Shown piece after piece: positions 4,676 through 11,943 of a stretch of DNA of 12,455 nt. Made by a program: the position numbers and the translations under genes. Numbering within the stretch: the first letter of the stretch is position 1; every line of letters starts with the position of its first letter. Source of the stretch: HGM13006 sp963649625 (lineage in GTDB: Bacteria; Bacillota; Clostridia; Oscillospirales; Oscillospiraceae); NCBI GenBank assembly GCA_963649625.1, contig CAVJIP010000132.1, forward strand, positions 1 to 12,455, read 5' to 3'. A model generated the notes under the pieces. That model ran no database searches. It was not told the origin of the DNA and was given only the letters and a program-made list of their open reading frames with translations.

Positions 4676-5929
4676 TCAGGGGAGCAGGGCGATAAACTCC
4701 TCCAGGGTGGTATACCGGCTGACGTAAATTCGGTCAATGCGGAAGTAGTCCCCGGCGATGGTCCAGGTGCCTCCGTTCATGTCTAGGCCGAAGCTGTAGT
4801 ATTCCGGGGCCAGGGTCAGGGTGTCCTCGTCCCGCTCCCCAGAGGGATAGGCCAGGGCGCAGGGGATTTTCCCGGTGATGCGGGCCAGCTCCAGCCGGGA
4901 CCGGGCCATCTCCTGCTCCTGGGAATCATAGCTCAGGGTGCTGAGTTCCTCATGGCTCACCGTGTGGCTCTGAATGTCCACCAGGCCGGACCGGGACAGC
5001 TCCCCCACCTGCTCCTTCGTGAGATAGTGCTCGTCCCCCAGCATTCCGGTAATCACAAACACCGTGGCCTTGACCCCGAACTCCTGCAAAATGGGATAAA
5101 GCTCCGTGTAGTTGTCGTCATAGCCGTCGTCAAAGGTCAGAAGAATGGGGTTGTCATAGTCGGAAAGATGGGGCAGGTCAGAGAGGAAGATGGGGTCGTA
5201 GCCGTTTTCCGTCAGATAGGACAGCTGGGCCCGCAGATCCTCCGGGGAGACAAACAGGGATTCAATCCCCCACATATCGTCAGACACCGCATGGTACATG
5301 AGAATGGGCACCTGCTCCCCCTGGGGGATATTCTCCGTGTCCACCGCCGTGGTCAGATAGACGGTGTTCTCCTCCGCATCCCAGAGCAGCTCCAGCTCCA
5401 GCTCCTGGGCCAGGGTACGCACCGGCAGCCAGTATTCCTCCTGGGCCCCTTCAAAGCGAAGCCCTCCCTGGCCGGAATACAGCACCGCCTCGGCCTCATC
5501 GCTGACGGTCATACAGGAAAGGGAAAAGGCCTCTCCGTTTTTCCGGGTAAACTCCGGGGTGTCTCCCCCGCCCAGGGCCTGGAACCAGTCAAACAGGCCG
5601 GACAGGTCGGCGGCACTGACCAGGGTCACGTCCTGAAGGGAAATGCTATATAGCTCCGTCCCGTCCAGGAGCACCCGGGGCCCCTCCGGGCAAAGCTCCC
5701 GGAGAGATTGGGGCAGGGCCTCCTCCTCTCCCGCCGGGCTCTCCAGGACGCTCCCCTCCAGGGAGGACACGGTGGAAAGGGCCTCCTGGGGGGCAGCGGG
5801 AGCCTCCTCCATGCCCCAGGCATCGACCTGAGAGGCTTGGGCGGTCTGGTCGGATACATCGCTCTGGGCCGGAGCACCGCAGCCGGTGAGCAGCGCCAGA
5901 AAAGCAAAAAGGGCAATCAATCGTTTCAT
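4676..5929 (-). CDS. Lipoprotein polysaccharide deacetylase with copper amine oxidase-like N-terminal domain
   Basis: A 417-residue lipoprotein. Its signal peptide MKRLIALFAFLALLTGCG has a lipobox LTGC (Cys17), so it should be anchored on the outer face of the membrane. A low-complexity linker (18-80) leads to a domain at about 83-193 that resembles the copper amine oxidase N-terminal-like domain (VLLDGTELY to WLPVRTLAQEL and WDAEENTVYL), common in clostridial surface proteins. The NodB deacetylase domain (about 205-415) has the metal and catalytic motif TFDDGYDDN (265-273), the zinc histidines SHTVSH (His322, His326) and AYPSG (360-364) in place of the classic R-P-P-Y-G. The last form is typical of the YadE/PgaB-like branch. 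It probably removes acetyl groups from peptidoglycan or an exopolysaccharide. ATG 5929 follows GGAGGT; longer in-frame starts would run through the promoter. Confidence 0.87.
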   Translation of the reverse strand: MKRLIALFAFLALLTGCGAPAQSDVSDQTAQASQVDAWGMEEAPAAPQEALSTVSSLEGSVLESPAGEEEALPQSLRELCPEGPRVLLDGTELYSISLQDVTLVSAADLSGLFDWFQALGGGDTPEFTRKNGEAFSLSCMTVSDEAEAVLYSGQGGLRFEGAQEEYWLPVRTLAQELELELLWDAEENTVYLTTAVDTENIPQGEQVPILMYHAVSDDMWGIESLFVSPEDLRAQLSYLTENGYDPIFLSDLPHLSDYDNPILLTFDDGYDDNYTELYPILQEFGVKATVFVITGMLGDEHYLTKEQVGELSRSGLVDIQSHTVSHEELSTLSYDSQEQEMARSRLELARITGKIPCALAYPSGERDEDTLTLAPEYYSFGLDMNGGTWTIAGDYFRIDRIYVSRYTTLEEFIALLP

Positions 5930-5950
5930 GGTGACACCTCCGTTTCCTCC

Positions 5951-5979
5951 ATTGTAGGGTCTGCCGGGGAAAATGTCAA
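5951..5979 (-). promoter_or_regulatory. Sigma-A promoter of the deacetylase gene
   Basis: On the minus strand, a perfect TTGACA (5979-5974), a 17-base spacer and TACAAT (5956-5951). The predicted start near 5944 leaves a leader of only about 15 bases, just enough for the GGAGGT ribosome site. This fixes the translation start at 5929. Confidence 0.8.
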
Positions 5980-6043
5980 TGGGGTGTATTTTCTGGAAAA
6001 AGGGTACGATTTCTGCGTTCCGGTGCAATTTGCGCCATATCCG

Positions 6044-6072
6044 TTGACTTCACGCCCCGGGAATGGTATGAT
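6044..6072 (+). promoter_or_regulatory. Sigma-A promoter of the permease gene
   Basis: TTGACT (6044-6049), a 17-base spacer and TATGAT (6067-6072). It is divergent from the deacetylase promoter, with 64 bases between the two -35 boxes. The leader is about 60 bases. Confidence 0.75.
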
Positions 6073-6083
6073 AGACTTCACAA

Positions 6084-6105
6084 TATCTTCACAAAAAAGA
6101 AGATA
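6084..6105 (+). other. AT-rich leader hairpin of the permease mRNA
   Basis: TATCTTC and GAAGATA pair perfectly (7 bp) around ACAAAAAA, between the predicted transcript start and the ribosome site TAAGGAG (6124-6130). Stability is low, and the leader is too short for a known purine riboswitch. Confidence 0.3.
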
Positions 6106-6139
6106 GGAGAAGAAAAGAGAAGGTAAGGAGTGTAAGCCA

Positions 6140-7582
6140 ATGGCGATTATGGCAAAAACCGCCCATCGGGCCGATGGGGCGGAGCAGCCCTCGGTCAAGC
6201 TGGGGATGTTCCGGATTCGTGTTCCCTTTCTCCATGCGCCCTGGGAGCTGCCGGAGATGGTACAGGCCATTGTGGTCTTTGTGACCGGTGTGTCTGCGGT
6301 GGCCTATTTACAGGACATTTTCGGGCTGCCCTTTTCCATCGCCCTGTCCATCGTGTGCGTCCATGAGCTGCTGTATGTGTTTCAGAACATTATGGGCGAC
6401 CCCATTGTGGGTGGCTGGATTACCCCGGCCATCCCCCTGATTACCACCTGGCTTTTGGGCTTTTCCGACACCACCGAGCGGATCCAGGCCCTGGTGATGC
6501 TCCAGCTTATCCTGGGGCTTTTGTACCTGATTCTGGGGGTGACGGGGCTGGCCTCCAAGCTGGTCAACAAGGTTCCCGTGTCCGTCAAGGCGGGGATTTT
6601 GATTGGGGCCGGCTTCTCGGCGGTGATTGGAAAGTACGGCTTCGCCTCCGGGGACAGCGGCGGCATGGGCTTTTACGGCAGCCCCGTGAGCTTTTCGGCA
6701 GGGGTTCTGGCGGCCCTGTTTTTGCTGTTCTCCGTGGGCTTTAGCAAGCAGAAAAGCAAGCCCGGCCATAAATTCCTCAAATTCCTGGGGAAATGCGGCT
6801 TTGTCCCGGCCCTGCTTCTGGCCTATGTGGTGGGGATGCTCACCGGGGAGATCGGCACGCCGGTGGACATTCTGGCAGAGGGCGTGATTTTTAATCCCAT
6901 TCCGGGGCTGAAATATGTGCTGCAAAACTTCTGCCTGGTGGCGGTGGGCTTCCCCTCCTGGAGCGTGATTTCCTCCGCCGCTGTCATGGCGGTGGTGGCC
7001 TATATTATCTCCTTCGGAGACATTGTCACCGGCACGGAGTTTTTGGAGGATGCCAAGCAGTACCGGCCCGATGAGGACGTGAGCGTCAACCCCAACCTGA
7101 CCAATATCTGCTGCGGGGTGCGGAACGTTCTTCAGAGCTTGTTTTTCCCCACCGTCACCATGTCCGGCCCCCTCTGGTCGGCCATGATGGTGACAATTTG
7201 TGAGCGGTACAAAACCGGCAAGGAGAATATGTACTCCTTCTTCGGAGGCTGCATCACCTTTAACGTGGCCAAGTGGGTCTGCTGCCTGATTCTTCCTCTG
7301 GTGGCCCTGATTCGGCCCATTTTGCCCCTGTCCATGTCCCTGACCCTGATGATTCAGGCCTTTGGCTGCTTCTATGTGGCCCTGGGCCTGTGCAAAAACA
7401 ACACCCAGCGGGGCGTAGCCGGGATCATCGGCGGGGTGCTGGCCATTACCAACCCCCAGACCGGCCTGATTGTGGGCATTGTGGTGTCCTTTATCTGCGA
7501 GTGGCTGCTGACCCGGGAGTTCGGGGACAAAGCCCCGGAGGAGGCCCCGGCGGAGCAGGCAGACGCCGCCCCGGAGAAATAA
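6140..7582 (+). CDS. NCS2/SulP-like membrane permease
   Basis: This 480-residue polytopic membrane protein has about 10-14 hydrophobic segments and short hydrophilic ends. The N-terminus is preceded by a charged region that includes FRIRVPFLHAPWELPEMVQ. A middle region reads SVKAGILIGAGFSAVIGK, followed by FGDIVTGTEFLEDAKQY and NPNLTNICCGVRNVLQSLF with a Pro/Ser/Gly-rich loop. This layout, a ~SxGD helix, then N-x-x-x-x-G-x-x-N-x-L-x-x-x-F, resembles the core of the nucleobase:cation symporter-2 and SulP superfamily (7+7 inverted-repeat fold). There is no C-terminal STAS domain, which argues against a classic sulfate transporter. Substrate is unknown; purines, pyrimidines or an organic anion are possible. 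ATG 6140 has TAAGGAG nine bases upstream; ATG 6149 is a less likely alternative. It has its own promoter, so it is probably a single-gene unit. Confidence 0.65.
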   Translation: MAIMAKTAHRADGAEQPSVKLGMFRIRVPFLHAPWELPEMVQAIVVFVTGVSAVAYLQDIFGLPFSIALSIVCVHELLYVFQNIMGDPIVGGWITPAIPLITTWLLGFSDTTERIQALVMLQLILGLLYLILGVTGLASKLVNKVPVSVKAGILIGAGFSAVIGKYGFASGDSGGMGFYGSPVSFSAGVLAALFLLFSVGFSKQKSKPGHKFLKFLGKCGFVPALLLAYVVGMLTGEIGTPVDILAEGVIFNPIPGLKYVLQNFCLVAVGFPSWSVISSAAVMAVVAYIISFGDIVTGTEFLEDAKQYRPDEDVSVNPNLTNICCGVRNVLQSLFFPTVTMSGPLWSAMMVTICERYKTGKENMYSFFGGCITFNVAKWVCCLILPLVALIRPILPLSMSLTLMIQAFGCFYVALGLCKNNTQRGVAGIIGGVLAITNPQTGLIVGIVVSFICEWLLTREFGDKAPEEAPAEQADAAPEK

Positions 7583-7622
7583 ATCCCCGGCGGAAGGAAT
7601 CGTAAACATTTTTTTAAGATTG

Positions 7623-7644
7623 GGGAAAACCCCCTGGTTTTCCC
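7623..7644. terminator. Hairpin after the permease gene, abutting the next -35 box
   Basis: GGGAAAACC pairs perfectly with GGTTTTCCC around a 4-base loop, 40 bases past the permease stop. Only two T residues follow, and they belong to the next promoter's -35 box at 7645. It may terminate weakly or act as an operator. Confidence 0.4.
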
Positions 7645-7673
7645 TTGTCAGAACCGAAAAAGTGGTGTATGAT
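7645..7673 (+). promoter_or_regulatory. Sigma-A promoter of the small membrane protein gene
   Basis: TTGTCA (7645-7650), a 17-base spacer and TATGAT (7668-7673). It starts immediately after the hairpin arm. Its position argues that the coding region begins at ATG 7705 and not earlier. Confidence 0.65.
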
Positions 7674-7704
7674 AGGGCGGCAAATTCGGTACTGGAGTGT
7701 TACG

Positions 7705-7905
7705 ATGAGACTTGGCAGAACGGAACGGCCCCACAGCCTGCGCTTTCTTGTGGCCCGGGGCGTCATGACGGTGTTTTTGGTGCTGGCGTTGCTGCTGGGG
7801 CTCAAGCGGGCCGGCATCGCCGTGGTAGAGCAGGATGCGCCCATTGGGGCGGTGGAGGCGGACGTGGCCCAGGAGGGGGGCCTGCCCCCGGTGGGCCTGC
7901 CGTAA
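7705..7905 (+). CDS. Small single-pass membrane protein, unknown function
   Basis: A 66-residue protein: a basic N-terminus (MRLGRTERPHSLRFLVARG) leads into one strongly hydrophobic helix, VMTVFLVLALLLG, followed by KRAGIAVVEQDAPIGAVEAD and a Gly/Pro-rich tail. By the positive-inside rule the N-terminus should be cytoplasmic and the acidic tail outside. No lipobox Cys is present, and an uncleaved anchor is likely. ATG 7705 has GGAG at 7694-7697; upstream in-frame codons fall in the promoter. It is bounded by its own promoter and by a strong hairpin at 7919-7944, so it is a single-gene unit, which supports its being real. I do not recognise a family. Confidence 0.5.
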   Translation: MRLGRTERPHSLRFLVARGVMTVFLVLALLLGLKRAGIAVVEQDAPIGAVEADVAQEGGLPPVGLP

Positions 7906-7918
7906 AAAAGGAATACCT

Positions 7919-7944
7919 GCGCCGGAGGTTATGGCCTCCGGCGC
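7919..7944 (+). terminator. Intrinsic-terminator-like hairpin after the small membrane protein gene
   Basis: A perfect 10-bp stem, GCGCCGGAGG with CCTCCGGCGC, around a 6-base loop, followed by a short TTTC. The GC-rich stem is strong but the T-tract is weak. Confidence 0.65.
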
Positions 7945-7945
7945 T

Positions 7946-8124
7946 TTCAAATGGGACCCACTCCGTTGGGCTCTCCTTTGAACAGGCTGTCTCCGGTGCT
8001 CTGCTTTTTGGGGACACAGAAAAGTAACACTTCCCTCGGCAAAATCGAACATATCTACCCATAAGGTTAAAAATTGTAGGTTACATTTCACAAAAACGGT
8101 CAAATAAAACCTCTCTTTTGTGCA
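7946..8124. other. Intergenic region, no gene seen
   Basis: Between the terminator and the next promoter no credible coding region is visible. The stretch 8008-8034, which includes GGGGACACAGAAAAGTAAC, resembles the AAAGTAAC-type scraps common between genes in Oscillospiraceae genomes and may be a degraded repeat. This is a resemblance from memory only. From about 8060 the region becomes AT-rich (AAAAATTGTAGG and on), the likely upstream zone of the next promoter. Confidence 0.35.
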
Positions 8125-8154
8125 TTGCGCTGGGAATGCCTTTTCCGATATAAT
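8125..8154 (+). promoter_or_regulatory. Sigma-A promoter of the solute-binding protein gene
   Basis: TTGCGC (8125-8130), an 18-base spacer and a perfect TATAAT (8149-8154). The leader of about 25 bases leads to AAGGAGG at 8171-8177. No clear cre-type catabolite-repression site is visible. Confidence 0.6.
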
Positions 8155-8185
8155 ACGGGTATATCACAAGAAGGAGGCAAACCAA

Positions 8186-9955
8186 ATGAAAAAGAGAACC
8201 CTTGCGTTGCTGCTTTCCGCCCTGATGGCCCTGAGCCTGCTGGCAGGCTGCGGCGGAACCGCCGCCAGTACGGCCTCAGCCCCGGCAAGTGCCCCTCCGG
8301 CGGAATCCACCGCCCCGGAGACGAAGGAGCCGGAGGCCGCCGACCCGGCCCCCCGGGAATCCGCCCTGGAGGCCTCCGCTCTGGAGGAGGAGGGCTTCAC
8401 CTACACCGGCCAGTGGGCCAGCTATCCCCTCTGTGACCCGGGCAGCAAAACCCTGACCATGTGGTGCGAGTTCCCGGGCTTTCTGACCATGGTGGGGATT
8501 GATTCCTACAACAACTGCTCTGTCTGGGATGCGGCGGAGCAGGCCACGGGGGTACACATTGAGTTTACCGAGGTGTCCATGATGAACGCTTCGGAGCAGT
8601 TCTCCCTGATGTGTGCGGCCAACGATATGAAGGACATTCTGGGCGGGGCCGGCAGCTATTACGGCTCCACCGCCGGTGCCATTGAGGAGGAAATCATCAT
8701 CGACCTGGCCCCCTACGCCCAGGAGTATATGGGCAATTTCCTGACCATTCTCAATGACCCCAAATACACCTATTATAGGGATAAGGCCTACAATTCCGAG
8801 GGCCAGCTGGCGGAAATCAGCTCCATCTCCGATGACTTTAAGCCCACCTCCGGCACCCAGATTCGGAAGGACTGGCTGGAGGCACTGAAGCTGGACACCC
8901 CCCAGACCTATGAGGACTGGGAAAATGTGCTCAAGGCCTTTAAGGACAGCTACGGCTGCACCAACGCCCTGCTCCTCTCCGGTGTCACCCAGATGACCAA
9001 CCTGGTGGCGGGCTACGGCACCGCCGGGGCCGCAGAGGCCTCCATGGGCACCTCCAGCGCCGTGAATATGTACCAGGTGGACGGAGTGATTAAAAACGGC
9101 TACCAGGACGACAGCTACCGGGCCTATCTTACCATGATGCGCCGGTGGTATCAGGAGGGCCTGATTTCCAAGGACTTTATCACCGCCTCCAGCGATGGCT
9201 CCCAGAACAACACCGACGGCCTGATTCTCTCCGGGGATTCCGGCATCTGGTTCTCCCAGGGGAACTTTATCACCCAGTATGAGCAGCAGGCCCAGGTCTC
9301 CGAGCCGGACTTCTCCGTGATGGGCATTACCGACCCCTATTCCCCGGAGTACAACCCGGAAAAGACCACCCACTTTACCTCCATGGGCGGCGGCACCGCC
9401 GGGGGGAGCAGTGCCCTGAGCGTGTCCACCAACTGCGAGGACGTGGAGCTGGCCTGCCAGTGGCTGGACTACTTCTGGACGGAGGAGGGACAGCTCCTGT
9501 GCAACTACGGCATTGAGGGCGAGGGCTTTGAATACGATGCCGAGGGCAAGCCCCAGTTTACGGATTTCGTGGTCAACGGAGGCAACTTCCAGTTTATGAT
9601 GACCGGCTACACCCTCTCCGGGGTACCCTCTCTCCAGGATTTTGACAAGTCCTTCTTCACCTACGGGGACAACGTGATCGAGGCCTTTGACACCTGGGCC
9701 AGCTGTGTGGACGACAAGTACACCCTGCCCGCCGCCCTGACCCTGAACACCGACCAGAACGAAAGGTATTCCGCCAAGTTCAACGACATCAACACCATGG
9801 CCGAGGAGCGAATCGGTAGGTTCATCACCGGCGAGGCCGACATTGACACCCAGTGGGATGCCTTCCAGGAGGAATTGACCTCCATGGGCCTGGAGGACTG
9901 CATCGCCATCTACCAGGAGGCCTACGACAGCTATATGGACAGTCACGCTGCATAA
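8186..9955 (+). CDS. Extracellular solute-binding lipoprotein (ABC type, carbohydrate-like)
   Basis: A 589-residue lipoprotein. Signal peptide MKKRTLALLLSALMALSLLAGCGG has lipobox LAGC (Cys22), followed by an Ala/Pro/Glu-rich linker (about 25-70). The mature protein resembles the large family 1 extracellular solute-binding proteins (LipO/YtcQ-like). It shows VWDAAEQATGVHIEFTEVS near the start, a WLEALKLDTPQTYEDWENVLKAF block (written here in parts: RKDWLEALKLDTP, QTYEDWENVLKAF) and FWTEEGQLLCNYGIEGEG, all typical of binding proteins for oligosaccharides. No ABC permease or ATPase gene is adjacent, unlike most such genes. ATG 8186 lies eight bases after AAGGAGG. The next gene is an RpiR-type regulator, and a hairpin separates the two. 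The ligand is unknown. It is either an orphan receptor sharing a permease coded elsewhere or part of a sensing system. Confidence 0.85.
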   Translation: MKKRTLALLLSALMALSLLAGCGGTAASTASAPASAPPAESTAPETKEPEAADPAPRESALEASALEEEGFTYTGQWASYPLCDPGSKTLTMWCEFPGFLTMVGIDSYNNCSVWDAAEQATGVHIEFTEVSMMNASEQFSLMCAANDMKDILGGAGSYYGSTAGAIEEEIIIDLAPYAQEYMGNFLTILNDPKYTYYRDKAYNSEGQLAEISSISDDFKPTSGTQIRKDWLEALKLDTPQTYEDWENVLKAFKDSYGCTNALLLSGVTQMTNLVAGYGTAGAAEASMGTSSAVNMYQVDGVIKNGYQDDSYRAYLTMMRRWYQEGLISKDFITASSDGSQNNTDGLILSGDSGIWFSQGNFITQYEQQAQVSEPDFSVMGITDPYSPEYNPEKTTHFTSMGGGTAGGSSALSVSTNCEDVELACQWLDYFWTEEGQLLCNYGIEGEGFEYDAEGKPQFTDFVVNGGNFQFMMTGYTLSGVPSLQDFDKSFFTYGDNVIEAFDTWASCVDDKYTLPAALTLNTDQNERYSAKFNDINTMAEERIGRFITGEADIDTQWDAFQEELTSMGLEDCIAIYQEAYDSYMDSHAA

Positions 9956-9967
9956 GAGACAAAACGG

Positions 9968-9999
9968 CTGCGCCCCCAGAGCTTTTCTGCGGGGCGCAG
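9968..9999 (+). terminator. Hairpin terminator after the solute-binding protein gene
   Basis: CTGCGCCCC (9968-9976) pairs with GGGGCGCAG (9991-9999), extended by CAGA with TCTG around GCTTT with one bulged C. The stem of about 13 bp starts 13 bases past the stop. The following bases are T-rich only in part (TTCTCTGCCGTT). Confidence 0.6.
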
Positions 10000-10009
10000 T
10001 TCTCTGCCG

Positions 10010-10038
10010 TTGCAATTTTCCCGGGAATATGCTTTAAT
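10010..10038 (+). promoter_or_regulatory. Candidate promoter of the RpiR-type gene with internal palindrome
   Basis: TTGCAA (10010-10015), a 17-base spacer and TTTAAT (10033-10038). The spacer holds the perfect 10-base palindrome TTCCCGGGAA (10018-10027). That position would let a bound dimer block RNA polymerase, so autoregulation by the downstream regulator is plausible but unproven. Confidence 0.5.
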
Positions 10039-10062
10039 GGAGGAAAAAAGGGGGAATGTCCC

Positions 10063-10920
10063 GTGGAGCAGCTCAAGGATTTGATGAAGCGCGCCACCCT
10101 GACCAAGACCAGCCGCCGGATCGGAGATTTTATTCTGGACCATGAGACGGATGCCTGCTTTATGACCTCCACCGAGCTGGCCCAGGAGCTGGAGGTCAGC
10201 GAGGCCAGTGTGATTCGCTTTGCCCGGGCCCTGGGCTTTACTGGCTTTATGGATTTTCAGAAGCAGCTGCGCAGGTCCCACACGGAAAAGCTGGGACGAA
10301 TCTCCAGTGCCGTGGCCGTGCCCTATGAGCGCCTCCAGGCCAGCATGGCCACCGAGGGCGGGGACTATATCCAGGAGTTCCTGCTCAACACCCAGACCAA
10401 CATCACCTCCGTGGTGCGCAACAACCCCAAGGAGGCCTTTGACAGGGCTGTTGACCTGCTCATGGGGGCCAGAAGAAGATATATTGTGGCCTCCCGGGCC
10501 AACACCGGGGTGGCGTCCTACTGCAACCTGCTCCTGCGCCATCAGCTCACCGATGTGATTCCCACCTGGGAAAGCTCCGTCAATGTCATTGACCATATGT
10601 GCGACATCGGCCCGGAGGACTGCGTGATTACCTTCAGCTTTCCCCGGTATTCGGAGATGGACCGTCAGGCCCTGCAAATGGCGGAGGATGCCGGGGCGAA
10701 AATCCTGGTGATTACCGACCGGCCCAGTGCCCCCATGGCCCGGTTTGCCACGGCCCTTTTGACGGTGGACGTGGACACCAACACCTTTTTTAACTCCTAT
10801 GTGGGGGTGCAGCTGGTGATGGAAATTCTCTGCGCCGGTCTGTCCCGGAGAATGGGCGGGGCCAACGCAGAAAAGCTCCGGCTCATTGACCGGTACATTG
10901 GCCGGCTGGGGGTGTACTAA
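10063..10920 (+). CDS. RpiR/MurR-family transcriptional regulator (HTH + SIS)
   Basis: A 285-residue protein, the usual length for this family. The N-terminal RpiR helix-turn-helix (about 1-75) includes LTKTSRRIGDFILDH, TSTELAQELEVSEASVIRFA and LGFTGFMDFQKQLR. The C-terminal SIS sugar-phosphate-binding domain (about 115-285) includes RYIVASRANTGVAS, CVITFSFPRYS and AGAKILVITDRPSAPMA. Members sense phosphosugars and control genes for sugar or amino-sugar use. Start GTG 10063 is chosen because AGGGGG at 10049-10054 lies eight bases upstream and the protein then matches family length. An ATG at 10037 is in another frame, and ATG 10084 would clip the domain. The neighbouring solute-binding protein gene is a likely target, with sugar phosphate as effector. 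The ROK kinase 6 kb away could make such an effector, but no direct link is shown. Confidence 0.88.
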   Translation: MEQLKDLMKRATLTKTSRRIGDFILDHETDACFMTSTELAQELEVSEASVIRFARALGFTGFMDFQKQLRRSHTEKLGRISSAVAVPYERLQASMATEGGDYIQEFLLNTQTNITSVVRNNPKEAFDRAVDLLMGARRRYIVASRANTGVASYCNLLLRHQLTDVIPTWESSVNVIDHMCDIGPEDCVITFSFPRYSEMDRQALQMAEDAGAKILVITDRPSAPMARFATALLTVDVDTNTFFNSYVGVQLVMEILCAGLSRRMGGANAEKLRLIDRYIGRLGVY

Positions 10921-10949
10921 TGCGGTTCTTCCTCACCCACTCCCCATAA

Positions 10950-10987
10950 CCTTCCCCCTTTGGGGAAGGTGCCGCCGCAGGCGGCGG
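10950..10987. repeat. Double-hairpin intergenic palindromic repeat
   Basis: Two adjacent perfect hairpins: CCTTCCCC with GGGGAAGG around CTTT (10950-10969), and CCGCCGC with GCGGCGG around AG (10972-10987). The CCTTCCCC-TTT-GGGGAAGG-GTG pattern resembles the REP-like intergenic repeats that recur in many Oscillospiraceae genomes (recalled, not searched). It lies 30 bases after the RpiR-type gene and may also serve as its terminator. Confidence 0.55.
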
Positions 10988-11021
10988 AAGAAGGAGAACG
11001 CCGAAAGAGGGAGAAAAAGAC

Positions 11022-11051
11022 AAAAAAACAGGCGCACCCCTTGGGTGCGCC
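11022..11051 (-). terminator. Strong intrinsic terminator of the patatin-like gene
   Basis: On the minus strand GGCGCACCC pairs perfectly with GGGTGCGCC (9 bp, 3-base loop), followed by TGTTTTTTT (A-run 11022-11028 on the plus strand). It starts 12 bases past the stop of the minus-strand gene. This is the clearest terminator in the window. Confidence 0.9.
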
Positions 11052-11062
11052 CTTGCCTGTCT

Positions 11063-11911
11063 CTAAGCCAGATACTCTCTTAGCTCCTTCTCCCTTGCGT
11101 GAGCCTGATCCACCCCGGACTGCCACAGGGCCCGAATCTTCTCCAGATTCCGCTCCGTCCGGGAGAAGCCCTCGGTGTTGTAGGGCAGGAACAGGAAAAC
11201 GTCCCCCTGCTTTTCCAGCCGGAACAGTTCCTCCCGCTGGCGGTTGTAGACCTCGGCCCGGCGCTTGAGTGCATCCACAAACCGGGGATATTTCCGGTAC
11301 CGATGGGTGGCTGCTGTCATCAGGGTTTCCTGCTTTTTTTCATAGGCCCGTTCCCGGGTGGCCACCACGATCACCCTGTCGCAGCCGGCCTCCATAACGT
11401 GCCGGAAGGGAATCGGGTCGGCAACGCCTCCGTCCATACAGGAGATGCCCTCGGCCTCAATAATGGGAAACAGCATGGGCAGGGCGCAGGTGGCCCGAAG
11501 GGCCATGTATTTTTCGTCCCGCCGGGGGATGTTCAGATAGGCGGCCTCCCCGGTGTCCACGTTTGTGACCACCGCCTCCACCACCCCCGGATAGGCCTCG
11601 AAGGCGTCATAGTCATAGGGAATGAGCTTGTTGGGGATTTCGTCATAGATAAAATCCAGATTGAAATAGCAGCTGTTTAAGGGATTGAGCAGATGGCTGG
11701 AGCCCATATACCGGTCGTCGTTGACATAGTTCTGGAGGATCTGGAGATTCCGCCCCCGCTGCCGGGAAATATAGCTGACCCCGTAGGCGATGCCTGCGGA
11801 AACTCCGGTGACGTGATCGGCCATGATTCCCAGATCCAAAAGACCGTCGGTCACGCCGCTGGAGAAAATGGTTCGGTTGGCGCCGCCCTCCAGTGCAAGT
11901 CCTAGCTTCAT
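11063..11911 (-). CDS. Patatin-like phospholipase (YjjU/RssA-type)
   Basis: A 282-residue patatin-domain protein. The N-terminal block LALEGGANRTIFSSGV (5-20) carries the glycine-rich oxyanion-hole region. The nucleophile elbow G-V-S-A-G (36-40) gives Ser38, and D-G-G at 160-162 gives the partner Asp160, so the Ser-Asp dyad is complete. A PIPFRH segment follows the DGG, as in bacterial patatins, and the C-terminal third is charged and helical. Enzymes of this type hydrolyse acyl esters of phospholipids or other lipids. No signal peptide is visible, so it is probably cytoplasmic or membrane-associated from inside. ATG 11911 has AAAGGA about 11 bases upstream, slightly far. It is divergent from spoIIQ, and its own terminator makes it a single-gene unit. 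Substrate and role are unknown. Confidence 0.88.
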   Translation of the reverse strand: MKLGLALEGGANRTIFSSGVTDGLLDLGIMADHVTGVSAGIAYGVSYISRQRGRNLQILQNYVNDDRYMGSSHLLNPLNSCYFNLDFIYDEIPNKLIPYDYDAFEAYPGVVEAVVTNVDTGEAAYLNIPRRDEKYMALRATCALPMLFPIIEAEGISCMDGGVADPIPFRHVMEAGCDRVIVVATRERAYEKKQETLMTAATHRYRKYPRFVDALKRRAEVYNRQREELFRLEKQGDVFLFLPYNTEGFSRTERNLEKIRALWQSGVDQAHAREKELREYLA

Positions 11912-11943
11912 AACACACGCCGTCCTTTCTGGTGTTTGCCTCT

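Noticed and set aside
6073..6139. Purine or other riboswitch in the permease leader
   Set aside because: The leader is only about 60 bases and holds one weak AT-rich hairpin, with none of the conserved riboswitch cores and no terminator.
6308..7609. 433-residue minus-strand open frame opposite the permease
   Set aside because: Its Gln/Gly/His-rich composition is the usual antisense of a membrane protein gene, and it starts within the next intergenic region without a ribosome site.
8276..10015. 579-residue minus-strand open frame opposite the solute-binding protein
   Set aside because: It is a shadow of a strongly supported lipoprotein gene, with Gly/His/Val-rich composition and no promoter or ribosome site.
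10950..11051. CRISPR-like or tandem repeat array
   Set aside because: The hairpins differ from one another in sequence, there are no regularly spaced repeats or spacers, and each is explained as a palindromic repeat or terminator.
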